Notes: generated by a model not told the origin, from the sequence alone. DNA of 64,000 nucleotides from Neocallimastix lanati (nom. inval.) (GCA_016946835.1 JACVTC010000010.1:437501-501500), one strand, 5' to 3'. Positions 1-21,155 are shown, counted from the stretch's first letter. Numbers and translations are program-made.

Positions 1-439
1 TTTTTTTTATCTATTCTTAACCCCAAAAAAATTATTAAAAGTATTAATATTAATAAATTATTAACATTATATATAATATTTATTAAAAGTATTAAAAATT
101 AATATTTATATATCTATATCCATTAAAATTATTAAAAATATGATATTAAAAGAAAAATAATAAAAATAACACAAAAATAGTAAAAATATCTTTTTTTTTT
201 TTTTTTTTTTTTATTTTATTTTATTTTCTATTTATGACTTTCATGACATCTTTAATTTAATTTCGTACTTTTATGGTAAACCTATTAACAAATGGATAAT
301 TAATAGCAATTAAAAAAAAAAAAAAGAAAAAAAAAAGAAAAAAAAGAATTAAATTATAAATATGTATAAATATGTGAAAATACATATATATATATGTACA
401 TATATATATGTGTAAAATGAAAATGAATGGTATTTCTTA

Positions 440-806
440 AAAAAAGAAAAATAAAATAAAAATAAAATATAAAAATAATAAAAATAAAATATAAAAAATA
501 TAAAAAATAAAATAAAAATAATAATAATAAAAAAAAAAAAGACTTAAAAAATAAACAACAACAATAAAACAAAAAAAAACAAAAAAAAAAAAATTTATAA
601 CTATAAATTCCGAACTCTTAACAATTATAAATTTTTTTTTTTGTTTTTTTTTTGTTTTTTTTTTTTGTTTTGTTTTGTTTTATTGTTGTTGTTTATTTTT
701 TAAGTCTTTCTTTTTTTTATTATTATTATTTTTATTTTATTTTTTTTATTTTTTATATTTTATTTTTATTTTATTTTTTTTATTTTTTATATTTTATTTT
801 TATTTT
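440..806. repeat. Large A/T inverted repeat (potential hairpin)
   Basis: The left arm (about 440-570) is A-rich and the right arm (about 677-806) is its complement. A core of 30 bases at 541-570 pairs perfectly with 677-706, and the pairing continues outward through matching A/T blocks with small slips. A loop of about 100 bases lies between. There is no coding potential; the open frames here are low-complexity artefacts. The stretch 1-939 otherwise shows only A/T homopolymers. Confidence 0.75.
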
Positions 807-939
807 ATTTTTATTTATAGTTAATATTTGAACAAATTTTTATTTATAACACTTCATTATTCTAAATTAAATGATTTTTATATTAATGCATTGTGGCTTA
901 TACATCATTTATATTACAATAAATTTGAAGCTTATTTTT

Positions 940-992
940 GGGGAGTGTGCATTTCGAAAATTTTTATTACAAAAATTTGTATTTTGTTGTAT
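940..992 (+). repeat. MULE left terminal inverted repeat
   Basis: This segment matches the reverse complement of 5454-5506 with only one or two base differences and a one-base gap near the tip. It begins with GGGG and contains TGCATTTCG and then TTGTATTTTGTTG. Confidence 0.8.
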
Positions 993-1242
993 GGCTTAAA
1001 TATTTTTAATTTTAAGCCACTTAATTTTATTAAAAATTTAATGAATAATAATTAATTAATTAATTAAATAAAATTACAATTTTCAAAAATTTTCAAACAC
1101 GTAATCTTACGTGGGGCGTATATCTAATTGTATCATAATTTTGTGGCTTTTTTCTACAATTTTTAAAAAGCCATATATTCACAATATGGCGTGAATAATA
1201 AATATGGTGATATTTTATGACGAAAATTTATAAGCCACCAAG

Positions 1243-1292
1243 AATTTGGCGAAATTTAACTGGACGAAATTCAACTTTTGGCGAAATACAAC
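1243..1292 (+). repeat. Subterminal GGCGAAAT motif array
   Basis: Three closely spaced versions of GGCGAAATNNAAC lie between the left terminal repeat and the transposase gene. The same motif recurs at 5549-5590 (inverted) and 5764-5811 (direct), and singly near 20665. Arrays like this are typical of transposase-binding subterminal repeats; that function is inferred. Confidence 0.5.
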
Positions 1293-1330
1293 ACTTCAAT
1301 AAATAATAATTAGGTTAGGTATTTCTATTT

Positions 1331-1620
1331 AACATTGAAAAATAAAATAAAAATAAATAAACATTTTATTTTTTAATGCTTAAAAAATAAAATAAAAATA
1401 AGAAATAAGAAAACTTTTTTTTTAAACATTGAAAAATAAAATAAAAATAAATAAACATTTTATTTTTTAAGCATCAAAAAATAAAAAAAAAAAAAAAATA
1501 AGAAATAAGAAAACTTCTTTTTTAAACATTAAAAAATAAAATAAAAATAAATAAAAATTTATTTTTTAAGCATTAAAAAATAAAAAAAATAAAATAAAAC
1601 AAAAAAATAAAAAATAAAAA
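1331..1620 (+). repeat. Tandem repeat of about 95-100 bp, three copies
   Basis: Copies begin near 1331, 1425 and 1525, each opening with AACATT and running through A-rich blocks, a TTTATTTTTTAA stretch and AAGAAATAAGAAAACTT. The array sits upstream of the MULE transposase and carries no gene. Confidence 0.7.
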
Positions 1621-1809
1621 TAAAAATAAATAAATAAAATAGTAAATAAAGAAATAATAAATAATTAATAATTAAATAATTATTTAAATAATTATATATT
1701 TAATTAAAAAAAGGTTTGTTATTTTAAATATTAAAAAAAAAAAAAAAAAGTTTCGAAGCATTTAAAAGTATATTTATTAAAATATTTTATTGAAAAATTT
1801 TAATTATTA

Positions 1810-3245
1810 ATGGAAGACAATATAGAAATTGAAATAAGTGAAACAAATCGAGGAAATGAACAAATTATTATTAATAAAAAACACAAATTTAATTTTTCAT
1901 TTCAAAGGAAAGATAAATTAAAAATTTATAGATGCACTGAATATAAGACTTTAAATAAATGTAAATCTTTAATTATTTTAAATGATAAAAAGGAGGTTTT
2001 AAAATATGAAAGTTTACATAACCATCTCGAAAAAGAAATTGATGTGTCTATATCAGTAGCAAAGCATAAAATTAAGGAAGAAATTAAGAAAAATTCAATT
2101 CCTATGGATATAAAACCTAAACATATATTTAATGCCGTTTCTCAAGAAATGGGACTTATATGTCCCGAATATAGTTCAATTAGATCCCAAATAATAAGAA
2201 ATATAAATAAACAATTTCCTCCAAACATAAAAGGTTTTGATGATATTCCCATTGAATCAGAATATTATAAAACTAAAAGAAATGAAAATTTTATGATATT
2301 TAAAAATACTGATCTAATAATCTTTCAATCACCATTCCAAGCATATTTATTTTCGAATTATCATAAAAATATATTTGCGGACGGTACATTTTATGCAGCA
2401 CCGAAATTTAGTTATCAGTTATTTATAACAAGAACTTATGTTGGGGAATTTAATATGCTTTACACTACTTCCATTTCTATATTAAAAAATAAAAAACAAT
2501 CTACATATGAAACATTATTTAAAGAAATAAAAAAAAATGCAAATAAATTTAGGAGTAATACATTAATTACTACAATTAATTTTCATTGTGATTTTGAACA
2601 AGGTATATCTAATGCCGCAAAAAAAGTTTTTCCCAATATAAATATTAAATATTGTGTTTGGCATTACAAAAGATCATTAGAAAAACAAAAAAATATATTA
2701 TGTTATCATGAAGTGAAGAATAATAATGATGTATATATTTATTATAAAGCTATTTCGAACTTACCGTTTATAAACCCTAACTATATATTTGATATTTATA
2801 TTATAATAAAAAGAATTTGTCAAAAAAAAAGTATAATAATTTTCTGCAATTTTTAGAATATTTTAATAAAAATTATTTACTTAAGTATAATGTTAATAAT
2901 TGGAATTATTATGAAAATATAGAGCATTTAACAAACAATGCATCAGAATCTTATAATAGCTACTTAAATAATATATTTCCAAATAAACCTTTATTTTATA
3001 AATTAATATATATATTAAAAGAAGAAGAAAACTTATCTTATAATGATTATCAAAGGAGAACTAAAGGAAATTGGAAAAAAAAGCAAAAAATATTTAGTGC
3101 AACTGATGAAATTAAAATTTTAATTGAAAATTACAAAAGTAAGGAAATAAATTTATTTTATAATGGATGCAACAGAAATGAATTAATTAAATTATGGAAA
3201 GAATGTTTAATTGATTTAAACGATATAAATATTAATTTAAAATAA
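1810..3245 (+). pseudogene. MULE transposase (FLYWCH + DDE), frameshifted
   Basis: The transposase is split over two overlapping frames (1810-2856, 348 codons; continuing in the -1 frame to 3245). The N-terminal part (about residues 28-73) has the Phe, Cys, Cys, His-x-His pattern of a FLYWCH zinc finger. The MULE catalytic domain follows, with the first Asp in ADGTF (D191), the second in CDFEQG (D261), then a CVWH motif typical of the family. The third acidic residue, in TNNASES, lies in the second frame, so the break separates DD from E. The most likely point is the run of nine A at 2822-2830. This could be a lost or gained A, a sequencing error, or true -1 slippage. The ATG at 1810 follows a long untranslated A/T leader. 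Confidence 0.8.
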
Positions 3246-3364
3246 ATAATCTTAATTTAAAAAAATGCTAGAAAAATAAAAATTTATTTATTTTAAATTT
3301 ATATTTATAATCGTTTAAATAATAATTAAATAATCTTAATTTAAAAAAATGCTAGAAAAATACA
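3244..3364 (+). repeat. Direct repeat just after the transposase
   Basis: A block of about 36 bases (AATAATCTTAATTTAAAAAA then TGCTAGAAAAAT) occurs at about 3245-3280 and again at about 3329-3364. It lies in the transposase 3' flank inside the MULE. Confidence 0.7.
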
Positions 3365-3470
3365 AATTTATTTACCTATTGTGTTTATTTAATAATCTTA
3401 ATAGAAATTATCTTTTAGTTATTTTTATTAAGTAATTTATAACTAAAACCGATTTATTTGATACTAGTTA

Positions 3471-3796
3471 AAATTTTATTAATATCAATATCAATATTAT
3501 ATAATTATAAATTTTATTAATATCAATATCAATATTATATAATTATAAATTTTATTAATATCAATATCAATATTATATAATTATAAATTTTATTAATATC
3601 AATATCAATATTATATAATTATAAATTTTATTAATATCAATATCAATATTATATAATTATAAATTTTATTAATATCAATATCAATATTATATAATTATAA
3701 ATTTTATTAATATCAATATCAATATTATATAATTATAAATTTTATTAATATCAATATCAATATTATATAATTATAAATTTTATTAATATCAATATA
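3471..3796 (+). repeat. 38-bp satellite, 8 copies plus a partial
   Basis: Copies start at 3471, 3509, 3547, 3585, 3623, 3661, 3699, 3737 and 3775 (partial). The unit begins AAATTTTATTAATATCAATA. The copies look identical, so the array is young or homogenised. It is internal to the MULE. Confidence 0.95.
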
Positions 3797-4219
3797 CTTT
3801 TCAAAATTAATTATGGTATTAAAAATATTAAATTCAATAAAAGATTTTTATTATTTTATTAAAATTATAATTGTTATTATTATATTTTAATAATAATTGA
3901 TTCATATTGATCAAACAATATAAATATTACTATGCAAATAATTAATTATTTTAATAGGATCAATTATTCAACTCTTATTGTTTTAATTTTTAATTCTTAT
4001 ATCATTTAAATTAATATATATATATCGTTTATGAAAATATGAATTATAAATAATTAAAATTATTTACTTTTCATTTAAATTTTTTTATTTACTATAATAA
4101 AATATAATAATTAAAAAACAAACGTTATTATAACTAATTTTTTTTTTTTTAGAAAAATAAATGAAAAAAATTAAAATATATAAGATTCCTATATATATAA
4201 AATAATTATTATATTTTAT

Positions 4220-5175
4220 TTTATTATATATTTTTTTTATTTTATTTTATTTTATTTTATTTAATTTTATTTTATTTTATTATATTTTTTTTTATTTTAT
4301 TTTATTTTATTTTATTTCATTTCATTTTATTTTATTTTATTTTATTCAATCTGTACTTTCTTATTTAATATTCTACTTTTTATTTTATTTTATTATATTT
4401 TATTTTATTTTATTTTATTTCATTTCATTTTATTTTATTTTATTATATTTTATTTTATTTTATTTTATTTCATTTCATTTTATTTTATTTTATTATATTT
4501 TATTTTATTTTATTTCATTTCATTTTATTTTATTTTATTATATTTTATTTTATTTTATTTTATATTTATATTTCAACTATTTATTTTATTTTATTTTATT
4601 CAATCTGTACTTATATTTATGTTTCTACTATTTATTTTATTTTATTTTATTTTATTCAATCTGTACTTATATTTATGTTTCTACTATTCATTTTATTTTA
4701 TTTTATTTTATTTTATTTTATTTTATTCAATCTGTACTTTCTTATTTAATATTCTACTTTTTATTTTATTTTATTATATTTTATTTTATTTTATTTTATT
4801 TCATTTCATTTTTATTTTATTTTATTTTATTTTATTTTATTCAATCTGTACTTATATTTATGTTTCTACTATTTATTTTATTTTATTTTATTTTATTCAA
4901 TCTGTACTTATATTTATGTTTCTACTATTTATTTTATTTTATTTTATTTTATTTTATTTTATTTTATTTTATTTTATATTTATATTTCAACTATTTATTT
5001 TATTTTATTTTATTCAATCTGTACTTATATTTATGTTTCTACTATTCATTTTATTTTATTTTATTTTATTTTATTTTATTTTATTTTATTTTATTTTATT
5101 TTATTCAATCTGTACTTTCTTATTTAATATTCTACTTTTTATTTTATTTTATTATATTTTATTTTATTCAATTTG
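4220..5175 (+). repeat. TTTTA pentanucleotide minisatellite with higher-order units
   Basis: Almost 1 kb is built of TTTTA/ATTTT steps, broken at intervals by TTCAATCTGTACTT followed by either ATATTTATGTTTCTACTATT or TCTTATTTAATATTCTAC. The recurrence of these interruptions shows block-wise amplification. Long Phe/Tyr/Leu-rich open frames over it are artefacts. 3797-4219, between the two arrays, is plain A/T sequence. Confidence 0.9.
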
Positions 5176-5453
5176 CATTTTCTGTTGATAATATAAACAA
5201 GGTATTAATGTATTAATAATAATTAATAATATTTAAAATAAAATAAAAAAAATATAATAATTATTTTATATACGTAGTAATTATATATATATATATATTT
5301 TTATTTAATTTTTTAAAAAAAATTTTTTTAGTCATAATAAACGTTTGTCTTAATTATTTTTATTATTATTTAAAAATTTATTTATTCATTTATAATTTAT
5401 TCATTCATTTATTTATTTATCACATTATAATACGCCATGTTTTCCGAAATACA

Positions 5454-5506
5454 ATACAACAAAATACAAATTTATGTAATAAAAATTTTCGAAATGACAC
5501 ACCCCC
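5454..5506 (-). repeat. MULE right terminal inverted repeat
   Basis: Reverse-complement partner of 940-992. It ends in CACACCCCC on the plus strand. Just inside it (from about 5431) lies a short ACGCCAT / CGAAATACAA motif related to the subterminal motifs on the left side. Confidence 0.8.
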
Positions 5507-5524
5507 ATTTCACCATTTTTTTTA

Positions 5525-5594
5525 AAGGATGTGGCGTATTAAAAATGTGGTATTTCGCCAAATTGCAATTTGCCAAGTTACAAGTTGAAAATTA

Positions 5595-5662
<68 letters not shown>

Positions 5663-5815
5663 AATTAAATATTATTAATATTGAATTAAAAACAAGTTTA
5701 AAAAAAAATTATTTTGAATTAATATTTATTTATTTATTCATTTATTTATATCAATACTCCGCTTGGCGAAATGCAACCAGGCGAAATGCAATTTGGGGAA
5801 ATGCAACTCTCTCCC
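5525..5815. mobile_element. MITE-like unit with CGAAATGCAA-type inverted arms
   Basis: The left arm (about 5545-5590) reads ATTTCGCCAAATTGCAATTT and continues with TGCCAAGTTACAAG. The reverse complement of the right arm (about 5764-5811) reads ATTTCCCCAAATTGCATTTC and continues similarly. About 170 bases of AATA repeats (5594-5660) and A/T sequence separate them. There is no coding potential. This fits a small non-autonomous DNA transposon related to the adjacent MULE, but exact ends and a target duplication were not resolved. Confidence 0.5.
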
Positions 5816-6267
5816 TTTTCACATATTCTAACATTCCCTCTCTTAAACCTAGTTATTCTACAATTAATAAATTAGTTTATTTATGAATATGTAATATATA
5901 AAAATATCCTATTTTTTGATATTAACTTGATATTATTAAACTATTTGTTATTTCTGTTCTTAATTAACCTTTGATTTTACATGAATAAAATAATTTTACA
6001 TTATATTAATTATTTAATTCAATTTAAATATTGCTAAAATAATTTCTTAAATAATATTTGTTATCTAATATTTTCCCCCACCTAAAACTAAGTATTTAAT
6101 GTAATATCTCTTATAATATATGGTATATATATTGTTATTTATATGATGGAAACCTTTCTCTTGAAGGGTGATATTATACCATCTCAATTTGTGTGAATAC
6201 TTCTTATATATTAGGTTATATGGGCTTTTACGGGTTTTACATCACTTATCAATTATGTTCTTTATTT

Positions 6268-6311
<44 letters not shown>

Positions 6312-7100
6312 TATTTCCCCCTAAAATCAAAAATTTTCTGATAGGATTTTTAGATATATGAAATTTTCTCACCATTAAGATTTTAATGATAGAAATTTTA
6401 AAAAATTATAACTCCTTGAATATTTTGTAATCAATAAGTATATTTTGTAGATGGATTAACTTCATTTATTTGTATATAACTCATGGTTATATTTACTATT
6501 TTATTATTACTTTTCGCCATGAAGGCATATATTATGATTATATTAAATTAGTTATTTTTAAATTTCACAATAGATTTAATAAATACTATTATTGAGAGAA
6601 TGTAACCCTTTTCACATTACGAATTTATAATTCTATTATACTTTCTTTGAATATTTAGGATATTACATTTTAAAATATGTTGTATGGAATCTCTAACATA
6701 TAGTCTACTCCATTAGTATTGCTTATATATATATATATACGAATTTGATATGAATAAATACGCATTAAAATATCTTTAAATAATATGTTTTGTAGTTTAA
6801 CAAAAAAGAAAGTTTATTTAATATATGAATTGTTTAAATCTTTGTAATATATATTATTATATTGTGTTTTGCATATTCAAGAGGTGTAAACAGTTTATCA
6901 CAAAAATGGATTCCTTTATATATAAATATACTACATTACTAATAGCCTTGAGTTTTATATATTTAAATATCAAATTATAATTTCAATTAAGAGTCTCAGT
7001 ATCTCCATACTGAGACTCTTAATTGAAATATATAATTTGCTCTTATCTATGCTTAAGCGTCCTTTTTACCCTATTAAATTAATATTGTTATTTTTTTCTC

Positions 7101-7137
<37 letters not shown>

Positions 7138-7205
7138 CTTGTGATAATTCTCTTTTATCAACAATTAAATATTTATACGCATTTCTTCTATTTTTGCAAT
7201 CTTAA
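5816..7205. other. Non-coding A/T-rich stretch, possible old LTR-element debris
   Basis: No gene is visible. Two TTTCCCCC(T/A) tracts, near 6072 and 6313, resemble the complement of an LTR-element polypurine tract such as that of the copia element at 21613. A hairpin at 6971-7038 carries the tRNA-Lys(CUU)-like sequence also found at the copia primer-binding site. A poly-T run sits at about 6269-6308. The idea of a decayed copia relative is inference. Confidence 0.35.
6971..7038. repeat. Hairpin containing a tRNA-Lys(CUU)-like arm
   Basis: The arms at 6981-7002 and 7007-7028 are perfectly complementary around a CTCC loop. Pairing extends outward to 6971 and 7038 with a one-base bulge. The right arm contains TGAGACTCTTAAT, the same string that abuts the 5' LTR of the copia element at 33028-33040. 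Confidence 0.8.
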
Positions 7206-7259
7206 AAATGATAAGGCATGGATTTTCATCGGGAGGTGAAAATCCATGCCTTATCATTT
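7206..7259. repeat. 23-bp perfect foldback at the LINE fragment end
   Basis: 7206-7228 is the exact reverse complement of 7237-7259, separated by TCGGGAGG. It duplicates the conserved LINE string GATAAGGCATGGATTTTCA in inverted orientation, as expected from template switching or snap-back during integration. Confidence 0.9.
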
Positions 7260-7592
7260 CGATGTCGACGCTCTTAGCAACAGTAGATTCAATAGATTCA
7301 ACGGGAATACTATTTTCATCATCAATCTAAAAGATTTCATATCAGTGATAATATGTAGAAACTACATGATACTATTAATTATACAACTCCAATGGTACTA
7401 CATATCCAGTTTAAAACAATATAAAACATCAGGTTCACTTTCAACAGTCTACCAGTATTCCAGTTTTCACTCTTCGTACTAGAAGCCACTTTAGAAAGGA
7501 TAAATATCGACTATCATCAGAATCACAGAAAGCTGTAATTAGGTACACCTAATTATAGGCTATTCCTTTTCCATCCACCCACCATGGACCTG
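7206..7592 (-). mobile_element. Composite LINE fragment (5' UTR joined to 3' coding tail)
   Basis: Read on the minus strand, 7592 to about 7340 matches the 5' untranslated region of the full-length LINE (45861-46140). From about 7330 to 7240 it matches the end of the same LINE's coding region (50728-50818), including AAGAGCGTCGACATCG and AATGATAAGGCATGGATTTT. The roughly 4.5 kb between these two parts is missing. The 3' end finishes in a 23-bp perfect foldback (7206-7228 with 7237-7259). The 78-codon frame at 7246-7482 is not a gene. Confidence 0.75.
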
Positions 7593-8333
7593 AAAAAAAA
7601 AAAAAAAAAGATGAATAGTCATTTTTAATAACTAAAATGAAAATATTTATATAATAATAATTTATACCATACCCTCAATTGAAAATTCCAAGTGGTAATA
7701 ATACTTGAAGAGATTTATTAGGTTTAAAGAAATTTTTATACTATTTTATCAGTATTTTTTTTTTTTTTTTTTTTTTAAAAAAAAAATAAAAAATATTGAT
7801 AAAACAAAGAAAAAATATTGTATTATTTACAAATTTTTTTTGTAATAGTAATAAATTATATAAAAAAATTAAGATACAAACGAATGAAATGATAAATAAA
7901 TTTATTATAGATCACAAAAATGTTTAACATCATTTAATAATTAAATTAATAATAAATGATAAATAACACTCATATTTAACACAACATTAATAGCAATAAA
8001 AAAAACTTTTATATTCATATTTTTTTTTAATTCTGTTTATATTTTTTATTTTATTTATTTATTAATTGCTCTATTTTTTTTTTTTTTTTTTTTTTTTTAT
8101 TTTCAATTATTAAATATAAAATTAACTTATATAATTCCATTAGTAAATGTATATAAGTCAATTGATTAATTAATTATAAAAAATTATTAATATGACATTT
8201 ACATAATAAAAAAAAAATTATTTTCCTTTTATTGATAGTGTTCTTTTCAAATTGAGGATATGGTATAAATTATTATTATAAATATTTACATTTTATATAT
8301 TAAATATGACTATTCATCTTTTTTTTTTTTTTT
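7593..8333. repeat. Imperfect inverted repeat of about 90 bp flanking a 560-bp spacer
   Basis: The left arm 7593-7686 and the right arm 8243-8333 are close reverse complements. Both share a poly-A/T edge, GATGAATAGTCAT and AATTTATACCATA. The spacer is A/T-rich with homopolymers and no gene. The unit lies in the 3' flank of the first OAHS gene and could be a foldback (MITE-like) element or an inverted duplication. Confidence 0.65.
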
Positions 8334-8412
8334 CTCTATATATTCATAATTAAAAGCAACTTATATTTTCAAAATATTATTATTATTATTATTATTATTT
8401 TTATTAAATAAC

Positions 8413-10784
<2,372 letters not shown>

Positions 10785-11225
10785 TCCAATATTTCGAAGG
10801 TTTGAAAGAAATTAGCTTTAATATTATGAATATGTTCAATATGAACCCTCATTCTTAAAAGTTCTGAGTAATACCTCCAGCTCTATATTTTATTGGTTGA
10901 ACTAAGTAATCTCCCATACCGAAATAGTGGTAAATTCTATCGAAATATGGAACCTAATGAACTAGATTATTAATAGATTCAATGCAAATAACTAAAGTTT
11001 TTTTTTTTTATTAATTAAAATGTTTATAATCTTTTGGATTGATCTACTTAATTTAGAATAGATCTAACCAACTTTTCTTAAATCGAATAAACCAGAACCA
11101 TCATTAAAATTATTGAATATATAGGAAGTAATGTCAATAAAATCGGAGTAGTTATTGATTGAGTGACTGATTTAACAACATGATTAGGGGAGAACTTGAA
11201 AATTTTCAAAATATTATTCTTGGAA
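10785..11225 (-). pseudogene. Decayed O-acetylhomoserine sulfhydrylase copy
   Basis: On the minus strand this region can be followed base by base against OAHS copy 1, in order and in the same orientation. The N-terminal piece is near 11140-11225 (TTTCAA...AACTTG), then the glycine-rich and IYSR region (11040-11140), the [10 protein letters not shown] and [12 protein letters not shown] regions (10890-11010), and the extreme C-terminus (10785-10880, LLRIS...IDDIKADF). Large internal blocks are missing and many substitutions and frame breaks are present, so it cannot encode an enzyme. It is an old sixth member of the array and shows that duplication is not all recent. Confidence 0.85.
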
Positions 11226-19402
<8,177 letters not shown>

Positions 19403-20280
19403 GATGCTAAAGGATTAATATTTTAGTTAAATATTAACTTAAGCGAAAATAATTTATATAAAATTATTATCAAAACTATCAGATATCTATTTATTTAAAA
19501 AAAATATATATATATATACTGTTATTTATTTTTGAATTAACCAATGAAATATTTTATAATATAAAAAATTAAAAATAAAAAAAAAAATGAACAAAAAAGA
19601 AAAAAATAACAAAAATTTAAAAAACATTTTTTAAATACAAAGAAATTTTCTATTAAATAACATAATATTTAATATAAAATAAAAATAAAAAACATATCAT
19701 ATTTAAAAAAAAAAATAATAATAAAACAAAAATAAAAAAATTAATAAAAATAAAAAACATAATTTATAAATTAAAATTTTTTTAAAAAAAAAATAAAATA
19801 AAAAAAAAAATAAGGGAAATTATGTATGTAAATAAATATTTAAATAAATAGTGTTAACTATTTTTATATAAAATAATATAATAAAATTATTTAATAAAAA
19901 AAAATAATTATGTCCTTTTTTTTTTTTTTTTTTGTTTTGTTTTGTTTTGTTTTTATAAAATTTCAATATATTTATTTAAATTCATATAAATATATATATA
20001 TTATATTATATAAATTGTTTTTTTTATTTACTTGCTTGTTTTATTTGATTATTAACACTATATATTTATTTTTTATAAAATTTAGTATTAAATTAAATAA
20101 TAGTTATTTGAATATATATAATATTTATTTTAAACCTTTTAATTATTATATATAGTTAGGCATACAAAAAAAATAAAAAAGTTACAAGATAATACATATA
20201 TATATATCCTGTAATAAATATAATTATATTTATATTAATGTATTTAACATAAATTTATTTAATATTCTAGTTTCTTTTTT
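19403..20280. other. A/T-rich stretch after OAHS copy 3
   Basis: Homopolymer-rich sequence with no gene. The 81-codon frame at 19910-20155 is Phe/Tyr/Ile-rich low complexity. Confidence 0.7.
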
Positions 20281-20400
20281 TTTTTTTTTAATAAGACAAG
20301 CTAACAGGATCGATGCCTCTTGAAAGAGATTGGGGTACATTTAATAATGTTGCATTTTGGAATATAGCTTTATATGAAATGCAGCGTACCTTAAAAAACC
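20281..20400 (+). pseudogene. LINE 3'-end scrap
   Basis: AATAAGACAAGCTAACAGG followed by ATGCCTCTTGAA matches the LINE scraps at 51220-51290 and, less closely, 40305-40340. All derive from the conserved C-terminal coding segment of the LINE family. It is far too short and broken to code. Confidence 0.55.
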
Positions 20401-20619
20401 ATTGATGTAAGGATGGTTTAAATTATTTTTTGATAAATAAATAGTACTATTTAAATTTGTAATAAATAATAAAATAATGAAATTAATAATAAAATATTTA
20501 ATAATATTTTATTTTAGAAAAAAATTTTTAAATACTTTTAGTTAAAATAATATTTAATAATATGTAATTTATTTATTTATTTATTTATTTCCAATTACTT
20601 ACAAAAGAAAAAAAAATTG

Positions 20620-21035
20620 GGGCGTTAAATTAGGAACCAAAATTTTATTTATAAGCCACGTTCCGAAATGCAATATTTTTTGAATATTAACTCTTTTTAT
20701 TTCAAGTTACTATTTTTAAATAAATTATTTTGTTCTAATTGGAAAAATAATGTTAATATTTATTTATTTATTTTTTTTAAATAAAAAATATTCATATAAT
20801 TAATAAATGAATAAATAAATAAAGATTAGAGTTCCCAATAATTGCAGCTGTAAAAAAAAAAAAAAAGTATGTCGACGTTAATCTTTATGTTTTATCAATG
20901 ACCTTTTCATTTTTATTTACCGATAAGGTAAGGAAATCTTTCCTTACTTCCTTCTTATTCTAATATTGTAGTATATGAAAATTTCATAAATAGGCATATT
21001 TATATATTCCTTCTTGGTGGAAGTCTCAGCTATAG
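20620..21035 (+). other. Mixed mobile-element debris
   Basis: Three small pieces can be recognised. 20631-20680 has GGGGCGTTAAATTAGG and CCGAAATGCAAT, like the MULE/MITE motif family at 1100-1290. 20795-20860 matches 51545-51610 (TTAATAAATGAATAAATAAA and AATAATTG). 20998-21030 contains CCTTCTTGGTGGAAGT, like the LINE C-terminal coding region at 62659. A 20-bp hairpin (GTAAGGAAA/TTTCCTTAC) lies at about 20929-20947. Confidence 0.4.

Positions 21036-21155
<120 letters not shown>

Larger units (their letters stand above)
940..5506 (+). mobile_element. MULE-type DNA transposon, complete but probably inactive
   Basis: The element is bounded by near-identical inverted repeats of about 53 bases (940-992 and 5454-5506) that start GGGG/GGGGG and share the core CATTTCGAAAATTTTTATTA. 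Inside are a frameshifted MULE transposase (1810-3245), a 38-bp satellite (3471-3796) and a pentanucleotide minisatellite (about 4220-5175). MULEs usually make 8-10 bp target duplications; the nine bases on either side do not match, so the outer limits may be off by a few bases or the flanks have decayed. The assignment rests on the transposase family and the matching ends. Confidence 0.75.

Noticed and set aside
3471-3796. CRISPR array
   Set aside because: Units are head-to-tail without spacers, in a eukaryotic transposon; it is a satellite. The same holds for the 40-bp repeats at 23275-23760.
4619-5216. Overlapping 118- and 189-codon open frames, Phe/Leu/Tyr-rich, looking like membrane proteins
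   Set aside because: They are translations of the TTTTA minisatellite; there is no codon structure or conserved residue beyond the repeat.
7845-8010. Possible match of this stretch to the 3' flank of OAHS copy 2 (for example CAAACGAATGAA at about 7889 and 15025)
   Set aside because: Only short shared words in A/T-rich sequence; I could not follow a continuous alignment.
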